53,064 nucleotides of DNA from Endomicrobium sp. (GCA_031271205.1 JAISWG010000002.1:1-53064), one strand, 5' to 3'. Counted from the first letter of the stretch, positions 36,309-46,673 are shown. Program-made: numbers and translations. The notes: a model not told the origin generated them from the letters alone.

Positions 36309-39104
36309 TTATCCGCATATATAAAAATATTTACAAGTTTTGCAATTAATTTCATCTTCTTCGTCAAAAACAAAATAATCACCTGAATTTATCTCGTTAA
36401 GCAAAAATTTTAATGTATCTATACACTTTTCGTTCACATATTGTTGTGTTGGGAAATTTATAATTTCAGCCTTCTTTATGTTATATAAACCACACTGCAT
36501 AACTTTTAATCCTGTTTCTTTTTCAAAAATATACTTATATGTAGGAAGTTGTAAAGATTTTACATATTTTTTTATAGTTTGCCTCTTAAATTTTAATTTG
36601 TTAAAATTATCTGGTGTCGTGAGTTTGTGGGAAATATATCCAGTTTTATAATCAAATATCGCATACTCTTTGTCATTGATATTATCTACTCTGTCTATTA
36701 TACAGTTTAATTTATAAGTGTCCCCAGAATCTATTTGAATACTTGAATTATATTTTTTTTCACATATATAAATGCTTTTGAAGTCTCTTTGTCTCTCTTT
36801 TTCCAAAACTTTTTCCATTCTGTGCTTAAAAACTTCTTTTATAAGAAACGCATCTTCTCTAAATTGAAAACGAGATGAAGAATTAAATTTATTATTAAAT
36901 TTTTCAAAAAAATCTTTTTCAAACTTTTCTGTTTTCAATACTTTAAAATTAAGATTTTCGTAAAAAACTTCTTTTAGAAAATTATGTATAAAATTACCTA
37001 TATCACCGGTGGAAACGTCACTGCTTATTTCGATTTTGTTATCAAGAGACAATACATATTGAAAATAAAATTTTAATCTGCAAGTTAAATATGAGTCTAT
37101 TTTACTGTAAGTATACGACATGCTTTTCAAATATTTTTTAACTTCTTGGGTTTTTGCGTATTTCTGTTTTAATGTTTTCTTTATTGAGAACTTAGGCAAA
37201 ATAAATCTATTTATCTTCACAGTATTTAAATCTCTGCTTTCAAACTGCTTTTCCCATATAATAGATTCTATAAATCTGCTTCGTTCTTTTTTGGCACTGT
37301 CTGAGTAAATAAGACTCAATTTTTTACTTCTAGCAATTAGTCTGCTAAAGTGATACTTTTGTATTTCATATTCTTTATGTATCATTTCAATACCTAAAGC
37401 ATATATTATATCTTTAGGAACTAAAGAATAATCTTTTTTTACGGCAGGTATTGCAGAGTCTGTCATTCCAACTATAAAAACATTATCAAATGAAAGATTT
37501 CTTGATTCCAAAAGACCTAATACCTGTAATCCTTTTAATGGCGATCCAGGGAGAGGTATTTTTTTATTTTTTATAAATTTCTTAAAAATAGCAAATATCT
37601 CTTCATGTTTAAATTTTACTTTAGCCACTTCGCCGTATTTCATTTCCTTAGACATGGATAAAAAAATGTCCATGGCCTCTATATTTAACGGATAACTTCC
37701 GATATCAGACATACTATACAGTTTATTCAAAAAGTTAAAAATAACATTAGACAGATCTAAAAAAGTTTTTATTCTTTCCCATGATCCAAAAAAACATTCA
37801 AAAATTTCATTTAAAATTTTTATGATTTTATCTAGGTGTAAATACTCACACATTCCTAAGATATTTTTTTCTATATTGCTAATCAAATCCTTATCTTCAA
37901 TTATTTCCTTGAAAGAAACAAATGCTTTTCCGCTCAAACTTTCATTTGAATCCGAACTTAAAGCTTCTTCAATTTTATGCGCGACAATCCCTGATATGAC
38001 ACTGTTTCTAAAAAATTTCATATTTTTAAAAAACGGATTCGTTAAAACTTTTACAAAATCTTTTGAATAATAACATTCTCCTCTTCTTGAAAGCTGCGCT
38101 TCTACAATCTCGTTTACCAGCATAAACACAGCCGATTTTTCAGCAGGATATCCTGCAGATACATTATATTTTTCGGTAACTATTGAAAGTTCAGATACCA
38201 CAGACTGCAACATTTTTGGCTCAGCAACAATAACTACTGTCTTATTCAAATCATCTTCTGAATACGAACTAACCAAATTTTTCAAGCAACTTCCTTGCGA
38301 CTGATCGTCAACAGTCGAATATATATTTAATTCATAACTGTTTTTTAATGGTTTTATATCAGGAACTATTTCTCTAAACTCACGATATAAAGTCTCCAAA
38401 ATGTCAAACTCTCTGGGATCGCCTTGAACAATTACCGTGAGATTACCATTATCATAAAACTTCTTGAAAATTTTAAATTCTGTTTTGTGGAGATAAAAAG
38501 GCGCCAGCAATATTATTTCTTCAAACTCATCTTTAGTTTCAAAACAATCCAATTCGGCAGCTTTAAAAAAACTGTAACCTTTAGTAGTTCTGAAAGACCT
38601 ATCTAATTCTGCATGAAAACTCTTTCTTATTTTAAAAATATTTTTTAAAAAATTGTTGATATTTTCAGGCACGTCATAACCGATTTCAGCATTCGCTCTT
38701 ACAGCTTTAAGTTTTTCTTCTGAAACATTCTCCAAATCTAATTGTTCTATAAATGAGAAAATTTCCTGAGACCATTCCATAAATGATGCAAAAGAAGTTT
38801 TGCCTTTTAAAAGACGAGGTTCTTCGTCTTTAATGATTTTATAGATCAAATATGCTGCTTCAATATCTGAAATTTTAACAAGCCCAAATTTCTTAAAAAT
38901 AGATTGTTCCACAAATTCGTCATTAGTATAAAAACCCGGAGAAAAAAAGGCCTTACCTAGTTCTTGAGCAAGATTTCTCTTTATAAAAAGAAAAGGTCTT
39001 TTTCCTCCGCTTATAACAACAAATTTTTTGTCGGATCTTAAAATATAATCCGCAACAAAATCAATTATATTCTTATTGGCATCTACATTTATTATTCTTG
39101 ACAT
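36309..39104 (-). CDS. addB: AddB-type nuclease subunit
   Basis: The 931-residue protein matches AddB, partner of AddA in the helicase-nuclease that processes double-strand breaks for RecA. The N-terminal UvrD-like part is degenerate, as usual for AddB. The C-terminal PD-(D/E)xK nuclease has IFDYKTG (D818, K820) and a QLPTYKYIF helix. Four cysteines for the Fe-S staple are present: one in SYLTCRLKFYF before the nuclease, then C921-x2-C924-x5-C930 at the end. The start overlaps the addA stop by 13 bp. It is shorter than B. subtilis AddB (about 1160 residues), but the key sites are kept. Confidence 0.88.
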   Translation of the reverse strand: MSRIINVDANKNIIDFVADYILRSDKKFVVISGGKRPFLFIKRNLAQELGKAFFSPGFYTNDEFVEQSIFKKFGLVKISDIEAAYLIYKIIKDEEPRLLKGKTSFASFMEWSQEIFSFIEQLDLENVSEEKLKAVRANAEIGYDVPENINNFLKNIFKIRKSFHAELDRSFRTTKGYSFFKAAELDCFETKDEFEEIILLAPFYLHKTEFKIFKKFYDNGNLTVIVQGDPREFDILETLYREFREIVPDIKPLKNSYELNIYSTVDDQSQGSCLKNLVSSYSEDDLNKTVVIVAEPKMLQSVVSELSIVTEKYNVSAGYPAEKSAVFMLVNEIVEAQLSRRGECYYSKDFVKVLTNPFFKNMKFFRNSVISGIVAHKIEEALSSDSNESLSGKAFVSFKEIIEDKDLISNIEKNILGMCEYLHLDKIIKILNEIFECFFGSWERIKTFLDLSNVIFNFLNKLYSMSDIGSYPLNIEAMDIFLSMSKEMKYGEVAKVKFKHEEIFAIFKKFIKNKKIPLPGSPLKGLQVLGLLESRNLSFDNVFIVGMTDSAIPAVKKDYSLVPKDIIYALGIEMIHKEYEIQKYHFSRLIARSKKLSLIYSDSAKKERSRFIESIIWEKQFESRDLNTVKINRFILPKFSIKKTLKQKYAKTQEVKKYLKSMSYTYSKIDSYLTCRLKFYFQYVLSLDNKIEISSDVSTGDIGNFIHNFLKEVFYENLNFKVLKTEKFEKDFFEKFNNKFNSSSRFQFREDAFLIKEVFKHRMEKVLEKERQRDFKSIYICEKKYNSSIQIDSGDTYKLNCIIDRVDNINDKEYAIFDYKTGYISHKLTTPDNFNKLKFKRQTIKKYVKSLQLPTYKYIFEKETGLKVMQCGLYNIKKAEIINFPTQQYVNEKCIDTLKFLLNEINSGDYFVFDEEDEINCKTCKYFYICG

Positions 39105-42100
39105 GTTTTTATCAATAAGTTTTTATCTACATCTACAATATAAGCAAAAGCTTTTTTATCTGGATAAATTTCCGAGCTTAGAAAAACATAATTTTCAAGC
39201 TGTTTTTTATTTTCCTCTTTATCATAACTTGAACTTTTAAAATCAAGTATTATGAACTTATCTCGGCTAACTATAAGCTTGTCTATTCTAAAAGATTCTC
39301 CAGAAGAACTTACGATTTCTTTTTCATTAAAAATTTCATCTTTTTCATAAAAAAACATTTCTAAAATCTCTTTTGAAGAAAACAAATTTTTTAAACTTTC
39401 TTCTATAAAATCAACATTTTCAAAAGGAAATCTTCTCTCACTAAAAAACAGTGCTTCTTTAATAACATCGTTTATAGATTTATCTTTAACTGTTATAATC
39501 GTTGACAAAGCATAGTGAATTATCGTTCCCTTTTTTCTTGCTTCAGTAATATCGAAAACATCTCTTTTTGGAACTGTAAAATATTTATATATATCTGTGT
39601 AATTCGAAGATGAATATGAATCTAGTACTAAGTTTTCTTCTAGATTATCACTAGTGACATATTTTTGTTTAGACCCAAGAAAAAAAGTTTCCCTAGCGAA
39701 CAGTCGTGGTATTAAATTATTTGATTGTTTGGATTTTGGAGGAACTATTCCATAAAACTCATATTTGCTTCTTGTCATTGAAACATATAAAGTATTGAGC
39801 TCTTCAAGCAACGAATTTAATTTTTCTCTTTCGTATATTTTTCTCGCAGTTTGAGAAAAGATGGAAAGATTTTCTGTTATATTTAAAAGTTTTATTTTTT
39901 CGCCAGAATCATCAAAATAAGGATTTCTTATAGACTCAGAAGAAAGTTTAAGATAAGGAACTATAACAACGGGAAACTCTAGTCCTTTAGACTTATGGAC
40001 AGTCATAACTTTTATTCCGTTTCCAAAAGAAGTTTTTATATATAGGTCATCATTATTGTCATCAATTTTCTTGAAATATTCTAAAAAATTTTTAAGTCCA
40101 GGTTTTTGAGTTTCAAAATTTTTTATAAGCTCAAGAAAGCTCATTATAAAAACCTTTGTTTCACAAAAATCTGCAATATTAAATTTTTCAAGTATAGAAA
40201 GAGTCAATTCATACGTTGAAATAAACCCTGCTTTTACAAAAAATTCTTCAAAATATTCATTCCATAAATCTCTATATTTTTCTCTAAAAACTTTGTAAAG
40301 TGTTTTTGACTTAACTTCTGATTTACAGTCAAAAATAAATTTTGCTATTTCTTCACTTGAAATACCTGAAACTTTAAAAAAAATTTCGCTAAGTAAAAAA
40401 GATGAGAACGAAAGAGTATCCACAGGAGAATCTATAAACGCCAACAACGAAACTATCTGCTTTATAAAATTGTTATTTCTTATGTTTAAAGTTTGAGAAG
40501 ATTCAACTTCATAATTGTTTTCTAAAAGCCATAAACTTATTTTGAGTATTTCATCATTTGACCTGCACAAAACTGCTATATCTCCAAACTTAAATCTCTC
40601 AGTAACTTGAGAAACATAAGATATGAACTTCTGTTTTATATTTTCATCAATATCTTGGCAATCTTTACCGATTGTGTTGATTTCAACATATCCACCATCT
40701 TTTTGAGCCTCTTGTGCAAAAAAAGTATAAGGCTCTACTATCTTTGTAAAATCCGATTCAATATTTTCTTTTTCGCAAAAATAATTAAAAAGCTTTTTAA
40801 TATTGTCTGCAGCAAAAATTTTATTATTAAAATCAACTATGACTTTTCCTGTTCTGAAATTTTTGCTCAAATATTTTTTTTCTATTTCTGCTGAAGAAAA
40901 TTCATTTGGAGCAGAACTAAACAATTCTGACTCGCCACCTCTAAAAGAATATATCGCCTGTTTTACGTCCCCTACAAAAAAGAAACTTCCTCCGCTAGCC
41001 AAGCTTTCTTCTAAAAATCTTTTAATTCCAACCCATTGGACAATACTCGTATCTTGGAATTCATCAATTAAAAAATGTTTATACCTCTCAGACAATCTAT
41101 AGTAAATTTCAGGTATTATATTGTTGCCACTACTTCTAAAATACTTAACAATTTTTTTGTTTATTTCGTTTAAATATACAACTTCGTCTTTCTTTGACTG
41201 CTTATCAAACTCAAGAGCAACTTCTAAATATATTTGCGAATAAATGCCATAGTAATTTTCAACTTGAAATTCGCATAAATCACAAATATCTCTGTGAATT
41301 TCATACCATAGATTTTCAGCTTCATCAGACTTTGGAGAATCCTTTAAATACTCAAGACTCTCATATTTAAATCTTGCAGGAATATCATTTCCTGAAATAA
41401 ATAATTTCTTACCTGTTTCCAAAACTTTAGCAACTGCTTTACAATAATAAATATTTAATTTCAATTTGAGAAGGAACTTTGAAAAATTTTTAATTTTTTT
41501 TACAATTGCCTCCGCTTTACAGTTAACCTCGGTTTTAAAATTTGTCTCATTAACACAAACTATATCTTTACCGGAATTTCCAGATTTATTAAAAATCTTT
41601 AAGATTTCTCCGTATATGCTCTCTTTAGGGAACCAACCATAATCTTTCATAAGATATTGAGAAACGCATTTTAAAGATATATTTTTTAAACCGGCAAATT
41701 TTTGAGTTTTTTGAAGGAAATTTTCCAATGCGAACATAAGATTTTCCGAATAATCTTGCTCTATTATGAAATTTGGAGAAACATCAATACTCATCGCACA
41801 TGATTTTAATATACGGTTTTTAAAACTGTCTATGGTACTTATATTAAAACTGTCGTAACAGGATAGAATTATCTTTAAAATAGCCTTACTTTTTCTCGCA
41901 ATTTCCTGCTTTGACAATTTTAAATCATCAAAAAAATTACCGGAATATTTTTCTAAAGCAGCTTTTTTAAGATAGTTTATAACCCTATATTTCATTTCAA
42001 CAGCCGCTTTATTTGTAAAAGTAACTGCTATAATATTTTTTACATTTATAGTTTCATCACAACTAAACAACAGATAAACATATCTTTTTACAAGACTGTA

Positions 42101-42154
42101 AGTCTTGCCAGAACCAGCAGAGGCTTGAACAGAAATTATTTGAGATTTGCTCAT
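39092..42154 (-). CDS. addA: AddA helicase-nuclease subunit
   Basis: A 1020-residue SF1A helicase with C-terminal nuclease. Walker A is QASAGSGKT (about 10-18), motif Ia NIIAVTFTNKAA, Walker B LIDEFQDTS, motif III FFFVGDVKQAIYSFRGG, motif V TVHKSKGLEFPVVIVP and motif VI LYVSMTRSKYEFY. The RecB-type nuclease shows IILDFKSSSYDKEENKKQLE near the C-terminus, so both AddA and AddB nucleases look active. It follows smpB by 17 bp and overlaps addB. A full AddAB in a shrinking genome implies that recombination repair still matters. Confidence 0.93.
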   Translation of the reverse strand: MSKSQIISVQASAGSGKTYSLVKRYVYLLFSCDETINVKNIIAVTFTNKAAVEMKYRVINYLKKAALEKYSGNFFDDLKLSKQEIARKSKAILKIILSCYDSFNISTIDSFKNRILKSCAMSIDVSPNFIIEQDYSENLMFALENFLQKTQKFAGLKNISLKCVSQYLMKDYGWFPKESIYGEILKIFNKSGNSGKDIVCVNETNFKTEVNCKAEAIVKKIKNFSKFLLKLKLNIYYCKAVAKVLETGKKLFISGNDIPARFKYESLEYLKDSPKSDEAENLWYEIHRDICDLCEFQVENYYGIYSQIYLEVALEFDKQSKKDEVVYLNEINKKIVKYFRSSGNNIIPEIYYRLSERYKHFLIDEFQDTSIVQWVGIKRFLEESLASGGSFFFVGDVKQAIYSFRGGESELFSSAPNEFSSAEIEKKYLSKNFRTGKVIVDFNNKIFAADNIKKLFNYFCEKENIESDFTKIVEPYTFFAQEAQKDGGYVEINTIGKDCQDIDENIKQKFISYVSQVTERFKFGDIAVLCRSNDEILKISLWLLENNYEVESSQTLNIRNNNFIKQIVSLLAFIDSPVDTLSFSSFLLSEIFFKVSGISSEEIAKFIFDCKSEVKSKTLYKVFREKYRDLWNEYFEEFFVKAGFISTYELTLSILEKFNIADFCETKVFIMSFLELIKNFETQKPGLKNFLEYFKKIDDNNDDLYIKTSFGNGIKVMTVHKSKGLEFPVVIVPYLKLSSESIRNPYFDDSGEKIKLLNITENLSIFSQTARKIYEREKLNSLLEELNTLYVSMTRSKYEFYGIVPPKSKQSNNLIPRLFARETFFLGSKQKYVTSDNLEENLVLDSYSSSNYTDIYKYFTVPKRDVFDITEARKKGTIIHYALSTIITVKDKSINDVIKEALFFSERRFPFENVDFIEESLKNLFSSKEILEMFFYEKDEIFNEKEIVSSSGESFRIDKLIVSRDKFIILDFKSSSYDKEENKKQLENYVFLSSEIYPDKKAFAYIVDVDKNLLIKTCQE

Positions 42155-42171
42155 AAGTTTGCAGATACAAT

Positions 42172-42621
42172 TTAATATTCTTTTGCCATTTCTCTGGCAA
42201 TATCTTTTTTCTTTATAGCTTGTTTTTTATCGTAAGACTTTTTACCTTTAGCAAGTCCTATTAAAAGTTTTACTTTTCCTTTATCCCCAATATAAACTTC
42301 CAGAGGAACAACAGTAAAACCTTTTTTTTTAACTTTTGTATACATTCTATTGATTTCAAACTTGTGCATTAAAAGTTTTCTTTTTCTTTTAGCATCGTAA
42401 TCTGCAATATGCGATGATAATTGTTCGTACGGAGCAATAAAAACGTTTTCAACAAAAGCTTCACCGTTTGAAAAACTTACTAAACTGTCAACAAGACTTA
42501 TATTTGACCGCCTTACCGATTTTACTTCATATCCAGATAAAACAATCCCTGCTTCAAGTTTTTCAAGTATTTCATAATTATAATAAGCCTTTCTGTTTGA
42601 TGAAAATATCTTCTTTTCCAT
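42172..42621 (-). CDS. smpB: tmRNA-binding protein SmpB
   Basis: SmpB delivers tmRNA to stalled ribosomes for trans-translation. The 149-residue protein has NRKAYYNYEILEKLEAGIVL and GYEVKSVR in the OB core, and APYEQLSSHIADYDAKRKRKLL. The basic tail GKKSYDKKQAIKKKDIAREM folds in the decoding centre. The tmRNA gene itself was not found in this window. It heads the smpB-addA-addB run. Confidence 0.96.
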   Translation of the reverse strand: MEKKIFSSNRKAYYNYEILEKLEAGIVLSGYEVKSVRRSNISLVDSLVSFSNGEAFVENVFIAPYEQLSSHIADYDAKRKRKLLMHKFEINRMYTKVKKKGFTVVPLEVYIGDKGKVKLLIGLAKGKKSYDKKQAIKKKDIAREMAKEY

Positions 42622-43070
42622 TTTATTGTTCTAAGTTGAACTTTAGATAGTTCTACCATAAACTTTGAATTTTCTCTACATTTTGGCACAATTTTAAGCA
42701 TTCTAGCCAACATTTTAATTATTGTTTCATAATTTGTTTGGCCCCACCACCATATCAAGAGTTTTAGACTTTGTTGTTAAACACCTGCAAAATATTCTCT
42801 AATATCTCATGCATCTTTTGTTCGTTTCAAAGTTTAGTATCTCTAGCATATCATTTTTTTTATTTTATATGAAGTTTTTAGAAAGTATAAAGTTTTTTAC
42901 ACTAGTTAAAAATTTTTTTAATTATGGAGATGAGCTGTGAACAAAGAAAAAAATGATTTAAAATTCTACTTCTCCTTATAACATAATATAGCTCTTTTTT
43001 CATATCACTCTAATTGCGCTTATCTATTTTTTAGCAGCTGTTTTCTGTTAACACCACTAAAATTATTATC

Positions 43071-43102
43071 TGTGATATACAAATACGTATTTATATATCA
43101 CA
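43071..43102. repeat. 32-bp palindrome with one mismatch
   Basis: The halves 43071-43086 and 43087-43102 are complementary at 15 of 16 positions, with TGTGATATA at one end and TATATCACA at the other. It lies 48 bp from the 46-bp palindrome. It may form a cruciform or transcript hairpin. Confidence 0.6.
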
Positions 43103-43149
43103 CAGTATCTGTGCTTACTTAGTCCCAATTACATCCACAAAATATTTTG

Positions 43150-43195
43150 CTTTACATTAACAACGCATCTTTAAAGATGCGTTGTTAATGTAAAG
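43150..43195. repeat. 46-bp perfect palindrome
   Basis: Positions 43150-43172 and 43173-43195 are exact reverse complements with no loop, centred on TTTAAA. It is the longest perfect palindrome I saw in the window. On the minus strand it is 228 bp past tRNA-Thr and is followed by GCAAAATATTTT, so it could end that transcript. Its length and perfection are more than a terminator needs. Confidence 0.75.
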
Positions 43196-43422
43196 AGATG
43201 TAAAGTTTTATTTTGATTAACAGATATGAAAAACTCCATACAGAAAACAACTAAATCTTTAACAAAAGATTTACCCTGTAAAGTCTTAATATAAAACTCA
43301 TTAGTTAGAATAATTAAAACAAAGCTAACCATAAATACTACTTACTTATGTTTTATTTATATTTGTATATATAACAGTTGTAAAATTAGTAACTCAGTAC
43401 AAGCTTATAAAGAACACAAGAC

Positions 43423-43494
43423 AGCCGACGATAGGATTTGAACCTATAACCTGCGGTTTACAAAACCGCTGCTCTACCATTGAGCTACGTCGGC
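43423..43494 (-). tRNA. tRNA-Thr (TGT)
   Basis: The minus strand folds with acceptor GCCGACG/CGTCGGC and T-arm ATAGGTTCAAATCCTAT. The anticodon loop TTTGTAA gives anticodon TGT. The discriminator is T and CCA is not encoded. The 5' half is almost identical to the divergent tRNA-Asn next to it. Confidence 0.95.
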
Positions 43495-43527
43495 ATAAAA
43501 GCAAGATTAATATCTGACATCCAGAAT

Positions 43528-43555
43528 GGTATAAAAATTTTTATTCTATTGTCAA
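43528..43555 (-). promoter_or_regulatory. tRNA-Thr promoter
   Basis: The minus-strand -35 TTGACA (43555-43550) is perfect; TATACC (43533-43528) follows after 16 bp. The -35 overlaps that of the divergent tRNA-Asn promoter by five bases. Confidence 0.6.
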
Positions 43556-43577
43556 ATTAAAAAAAAATAGATACAAT
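43549..43577 (+). promoter_or_regulatory. tRNA-Asn promoter
   Basis: TTGTCA (43549-43554), 17 bp and TACAAT (43572-43577), with start expected near 43584, 22 bases before the mature tRNA. It shares its -35 region with the opposite tRNA-Thr promoter. Confidence 0.7.
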
Positions 43578-43605
43578 GCTTTTCGTACATAGCTAAAAGT
43601 TTTAT

Positions 43606-43677
43606 TCCGACGTAGCTCAATGGTAGAGCAATCGGCTGTTAACCGATCGGTTGCTGGTTCGAGTCCAGCCGTCGGAG
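43606..43677 (+). tRNA. tRNA-Asn (GTT)
   Basis: The cloverleaf has acceptor TCCGACG/CGTCGGA, anticodon loop CTGTTAA with anticodon GTT, and T-arm GCTGGTTCGAGTCCAGC. Discriminator G is followed by ATT, so CCA is not encoded. A terminator follows at 43705. Anticodon 36U makes it a substrate for the t6A system of tsaE/tsaB. Confidence 0.95.
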
Positions 43678-43704
43678 ATTTTTTAAGTTAATCATTTTAT
43701 TTAT

Positions 43705-43736
43705 CCTGCTAAACATGGCAGGTTTTTGTTTTTTCT
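43705..43736 (+). terminator. Rho-independent terminator after tRNA-Asn
   Basis: CCTGC (43705-43709) pairs with GCAGG (43718-43722) and is followed directly by TTTTTGTTTTTTC. It lies 28 bp past the tRNA-Asn end and separates it from guaB. Confidence 0.75.
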
Positions 43737-43760
43737 TGCAAAGTTCTTATATAACTTTAA

Positions 43761-45257
<1,497 letters not shown>

Positions 45258-45397
45258 AATACACAGACAGTTAAAAATTTGTGATAAAATGAAAAAGAGC
45301 CTTCCATATATTTTATTCCACAAATCAATCGCATCTTACTTTATTATAGTAACTATAATAACAAGGTTATTTCTGGCTTTTTAGCTTCTCTGGTGAG

Positions 45398-45434
45398 GAA
45401 CAGAATCGAAAGACTTCTGTTCTATTTTTTTATG
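45398..45434 (+). terminator. Terminator downstream of guaB
   Basis: GAACAGAA (45398-45405) pairs perfectly with TTCTGTTC (45415-45422) around a 9-base loop, followed by TATTTTTTTAT. Between guaB and this point a 31-codon plus-strand frame (45289-45384) starts MKKSLPYILFHKS but has no clear support as a gene. Confidence 0.7.
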
Positions 45435-45714
45435 AAAAAAATAGTTTAGTTTGATAACTTAATAACATTTCTTTACTTTCTCATAGCTTGGAATACTTTT
45501 TAAAAACTGGTATATATTTTTTACCAACAACACTATAGTTAACAGCAACATCACACACTATCGATACAAATATTGTAGAAGATGGATAGCAAGAGCAGAA
45601 CACCATCTATGTAAACGCTTATGTGATAAAGATTCACAATATCTTTTCATTCGTGAGCCCCCACTCCCCCAACATCACACCAAGTTTAACTTTTAAAATA
45701 TACAGTCTTTTCAT
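45435..45714 (-). pseudogene. argC: Probable dead argC
   Basis: Below rpsI on the minus strand, ATG 45714 starts MKRLYILKVKLGVMLGEWGL followed by TNEKIL and a stop. This recalls the N-terminal nucleotide-binding segment of N-acetyl-glutamyl-phosphate reductase (vGV.GasGyTGeeLl). Further on, DVAVNYSVVGKKYIPVFKKY and SKEMLLSYQTKLF recall its vvDlsaDfR..d...y...Y segment. The middle is mostly gone. The order rplM-rpsI-argC exists in Geobacter and relatives, which supports the guess. Similarity is weak and read by eye. Confidence 0.35.
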
Positions 45715-45768
45715 AAAAAATCTGTCTTTTTGTAGAAACAAGTGTTCTGAATTTTACAAAATTAAACA

Positions 45769-46164
45769 TTAACGCTTTGAGAATTGAAAACGCTTTCTTG
45801 CTTTCGATCTCCCAGGTTTCTTTCTTTCAACCATCCTTGAATCTCTAGTTAGAAGACCCTCTTTTTTCAAAGCTACCTTTGATGCTTCGTTAAGCTCCAA
45901 GATTGTCCTTGCTAAGCTATGGCTTATAGCTCCCGCTTGACCGCTTACGCCACCACCGTTTACATTGATAAAAAAATCATAATCCTTCACGCCTTCCCAA
46001 ATACCCAAAGGCTTTAAAGCTATTTTTTTTAATCTTTCTAGTCCGCCAAAATATTCATCTACAGTCTTATCATTTATTATAATTTTACCATTTCCACTTG
46101 CCATTCTGGTTCTAGCAATTGCACTCTTTCTGCGTCCTGCGCTTAAATAAAAAACGTTACTCAT
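45769..46164 (-). CDS. rpsI: 30S ribosomal protein S9
   Basis: The 131-residue protein has SAGRRKSAIARTRMASGNGK at the N-terminus, VNGGGVSGQAGAISHSLAR in the middle, and the basic tail RKKPGRSKARKRFQFSKR. The C-terminal tail of S9 touches P-site tRNA. Its ATG overlaps the rplM stop (ATGA). Confidence 0.97.
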   Translation of the reverse strand: MSNVFYLSAGRRKSAIARTRMASGNGKIIINDKTVDEYFGGLERLKKIALKPLGIWEGVKDYDFFINVNGGGVSGQAGAISHSLARTILELNEASKVALKKEGLLTRDSRMVERKKPGRSKARKRFQFSKR

Positions 46165-46610
46165 TTTTTCTCCTCTTTTGATTTTTCAACGCTCTCTAAT
46201 TGCGCACTATGCACATGTTTATCTTCTCTAAATACTTTAAGCCTTGTAATCTGCCTATCTGCAAGTTTGTTCTTTGGTAGCATACCTTTTACTGCAGCAA
46301 ACAACGCTTTCTCCGGATTCTTTTCCATCAAAACAGCATAAGGTGTTAACTTTGCCCCTCCTGGATACCCAGAATATGTAAAATACATCTTTTGATCAAG
46401 CTTTTTACCTGTAAGAATAATCTTATTTGCATTCACAACAATAACAAAATCTCCACAGTCTATATGATTTACATAGAAAACCTTATTTTTGCCTCTTAAA
46501 AGGTCTGCTATTTCAACAGCAAACCTTCCTAAAATTTTCCCACTTGCGTCTATCAAGTGCCATTTTCTTTCAATGGCACCTTGTTTTGGTAAATAAGTTT
46601 TTTTATTCAT
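46161..46610 (-). CDS. rplM: 50S ribosomal protein L13
   Basis: L13 is an early-assembly protein of the large subunit. The open frame extends to 46673, but its first 21 codons are not conserved; ATG 46610 starts MNKKTYLPKQGAIERKWHLI and gives 149 residues, close to the usual 142-145. Motifs are WHLIDASGKILGRFA, YVNHIDCGDFVIVVNA, YSGYPGGAK and GMLPKNKL. It precedes rpsI in the universal pair. A TATAAT at 46644-46639 may be its -10; no good -35 was found. Confidence 0.95.
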   Translation of the reverse strand: MNKKTYLPKQGAIERKWHLIDASGKILGRFAVEIADLLRGKNKVFYVNHIDCGDFVIVVNANKIILTGKKLDQKMYFTYSGYPGGAKLTPYAVLMEKNPEKALFAAVKGMLPKNKLADRQITRLKVFREDKHVHSAQLESVEKSKEEKK

Positions 46611-46673
46611 CTCTTCTAAACCTTGTCCTATAAAATTAATTATAATGCCATCGAACAACAAAACTGTTGACAA

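Larger units (their letters stand above)
42622..43422. other. 800-bp gap between tRNA-Thr and smpB
   Basis: Two large palindromes lie here (listed separately). Just upstream of smpB a minus-strand frame stays open from 42758 into smpB; its first part reads NYETIIKMLARMLKIVPKCR and then FMVELSKVQLRTIK, which looks protein-like. It may be the tail of a dead gene, but I could not match it to a family. The rest (42790-43060) shows nothing. Confidence 0.4.

Noticed and set aside
42522-42758. 78-codon frame overlapping the smpB start
   Set aside because: Its second half is a shadow of smpB; the first half may be a remnant but cannot be assigned, so it is only mentioned in the gap entry.
46611-46673. 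Longer L13 start at 46673
   Set aside because: The added 21 residues are not conserved; ATG 46610 gives normal length.
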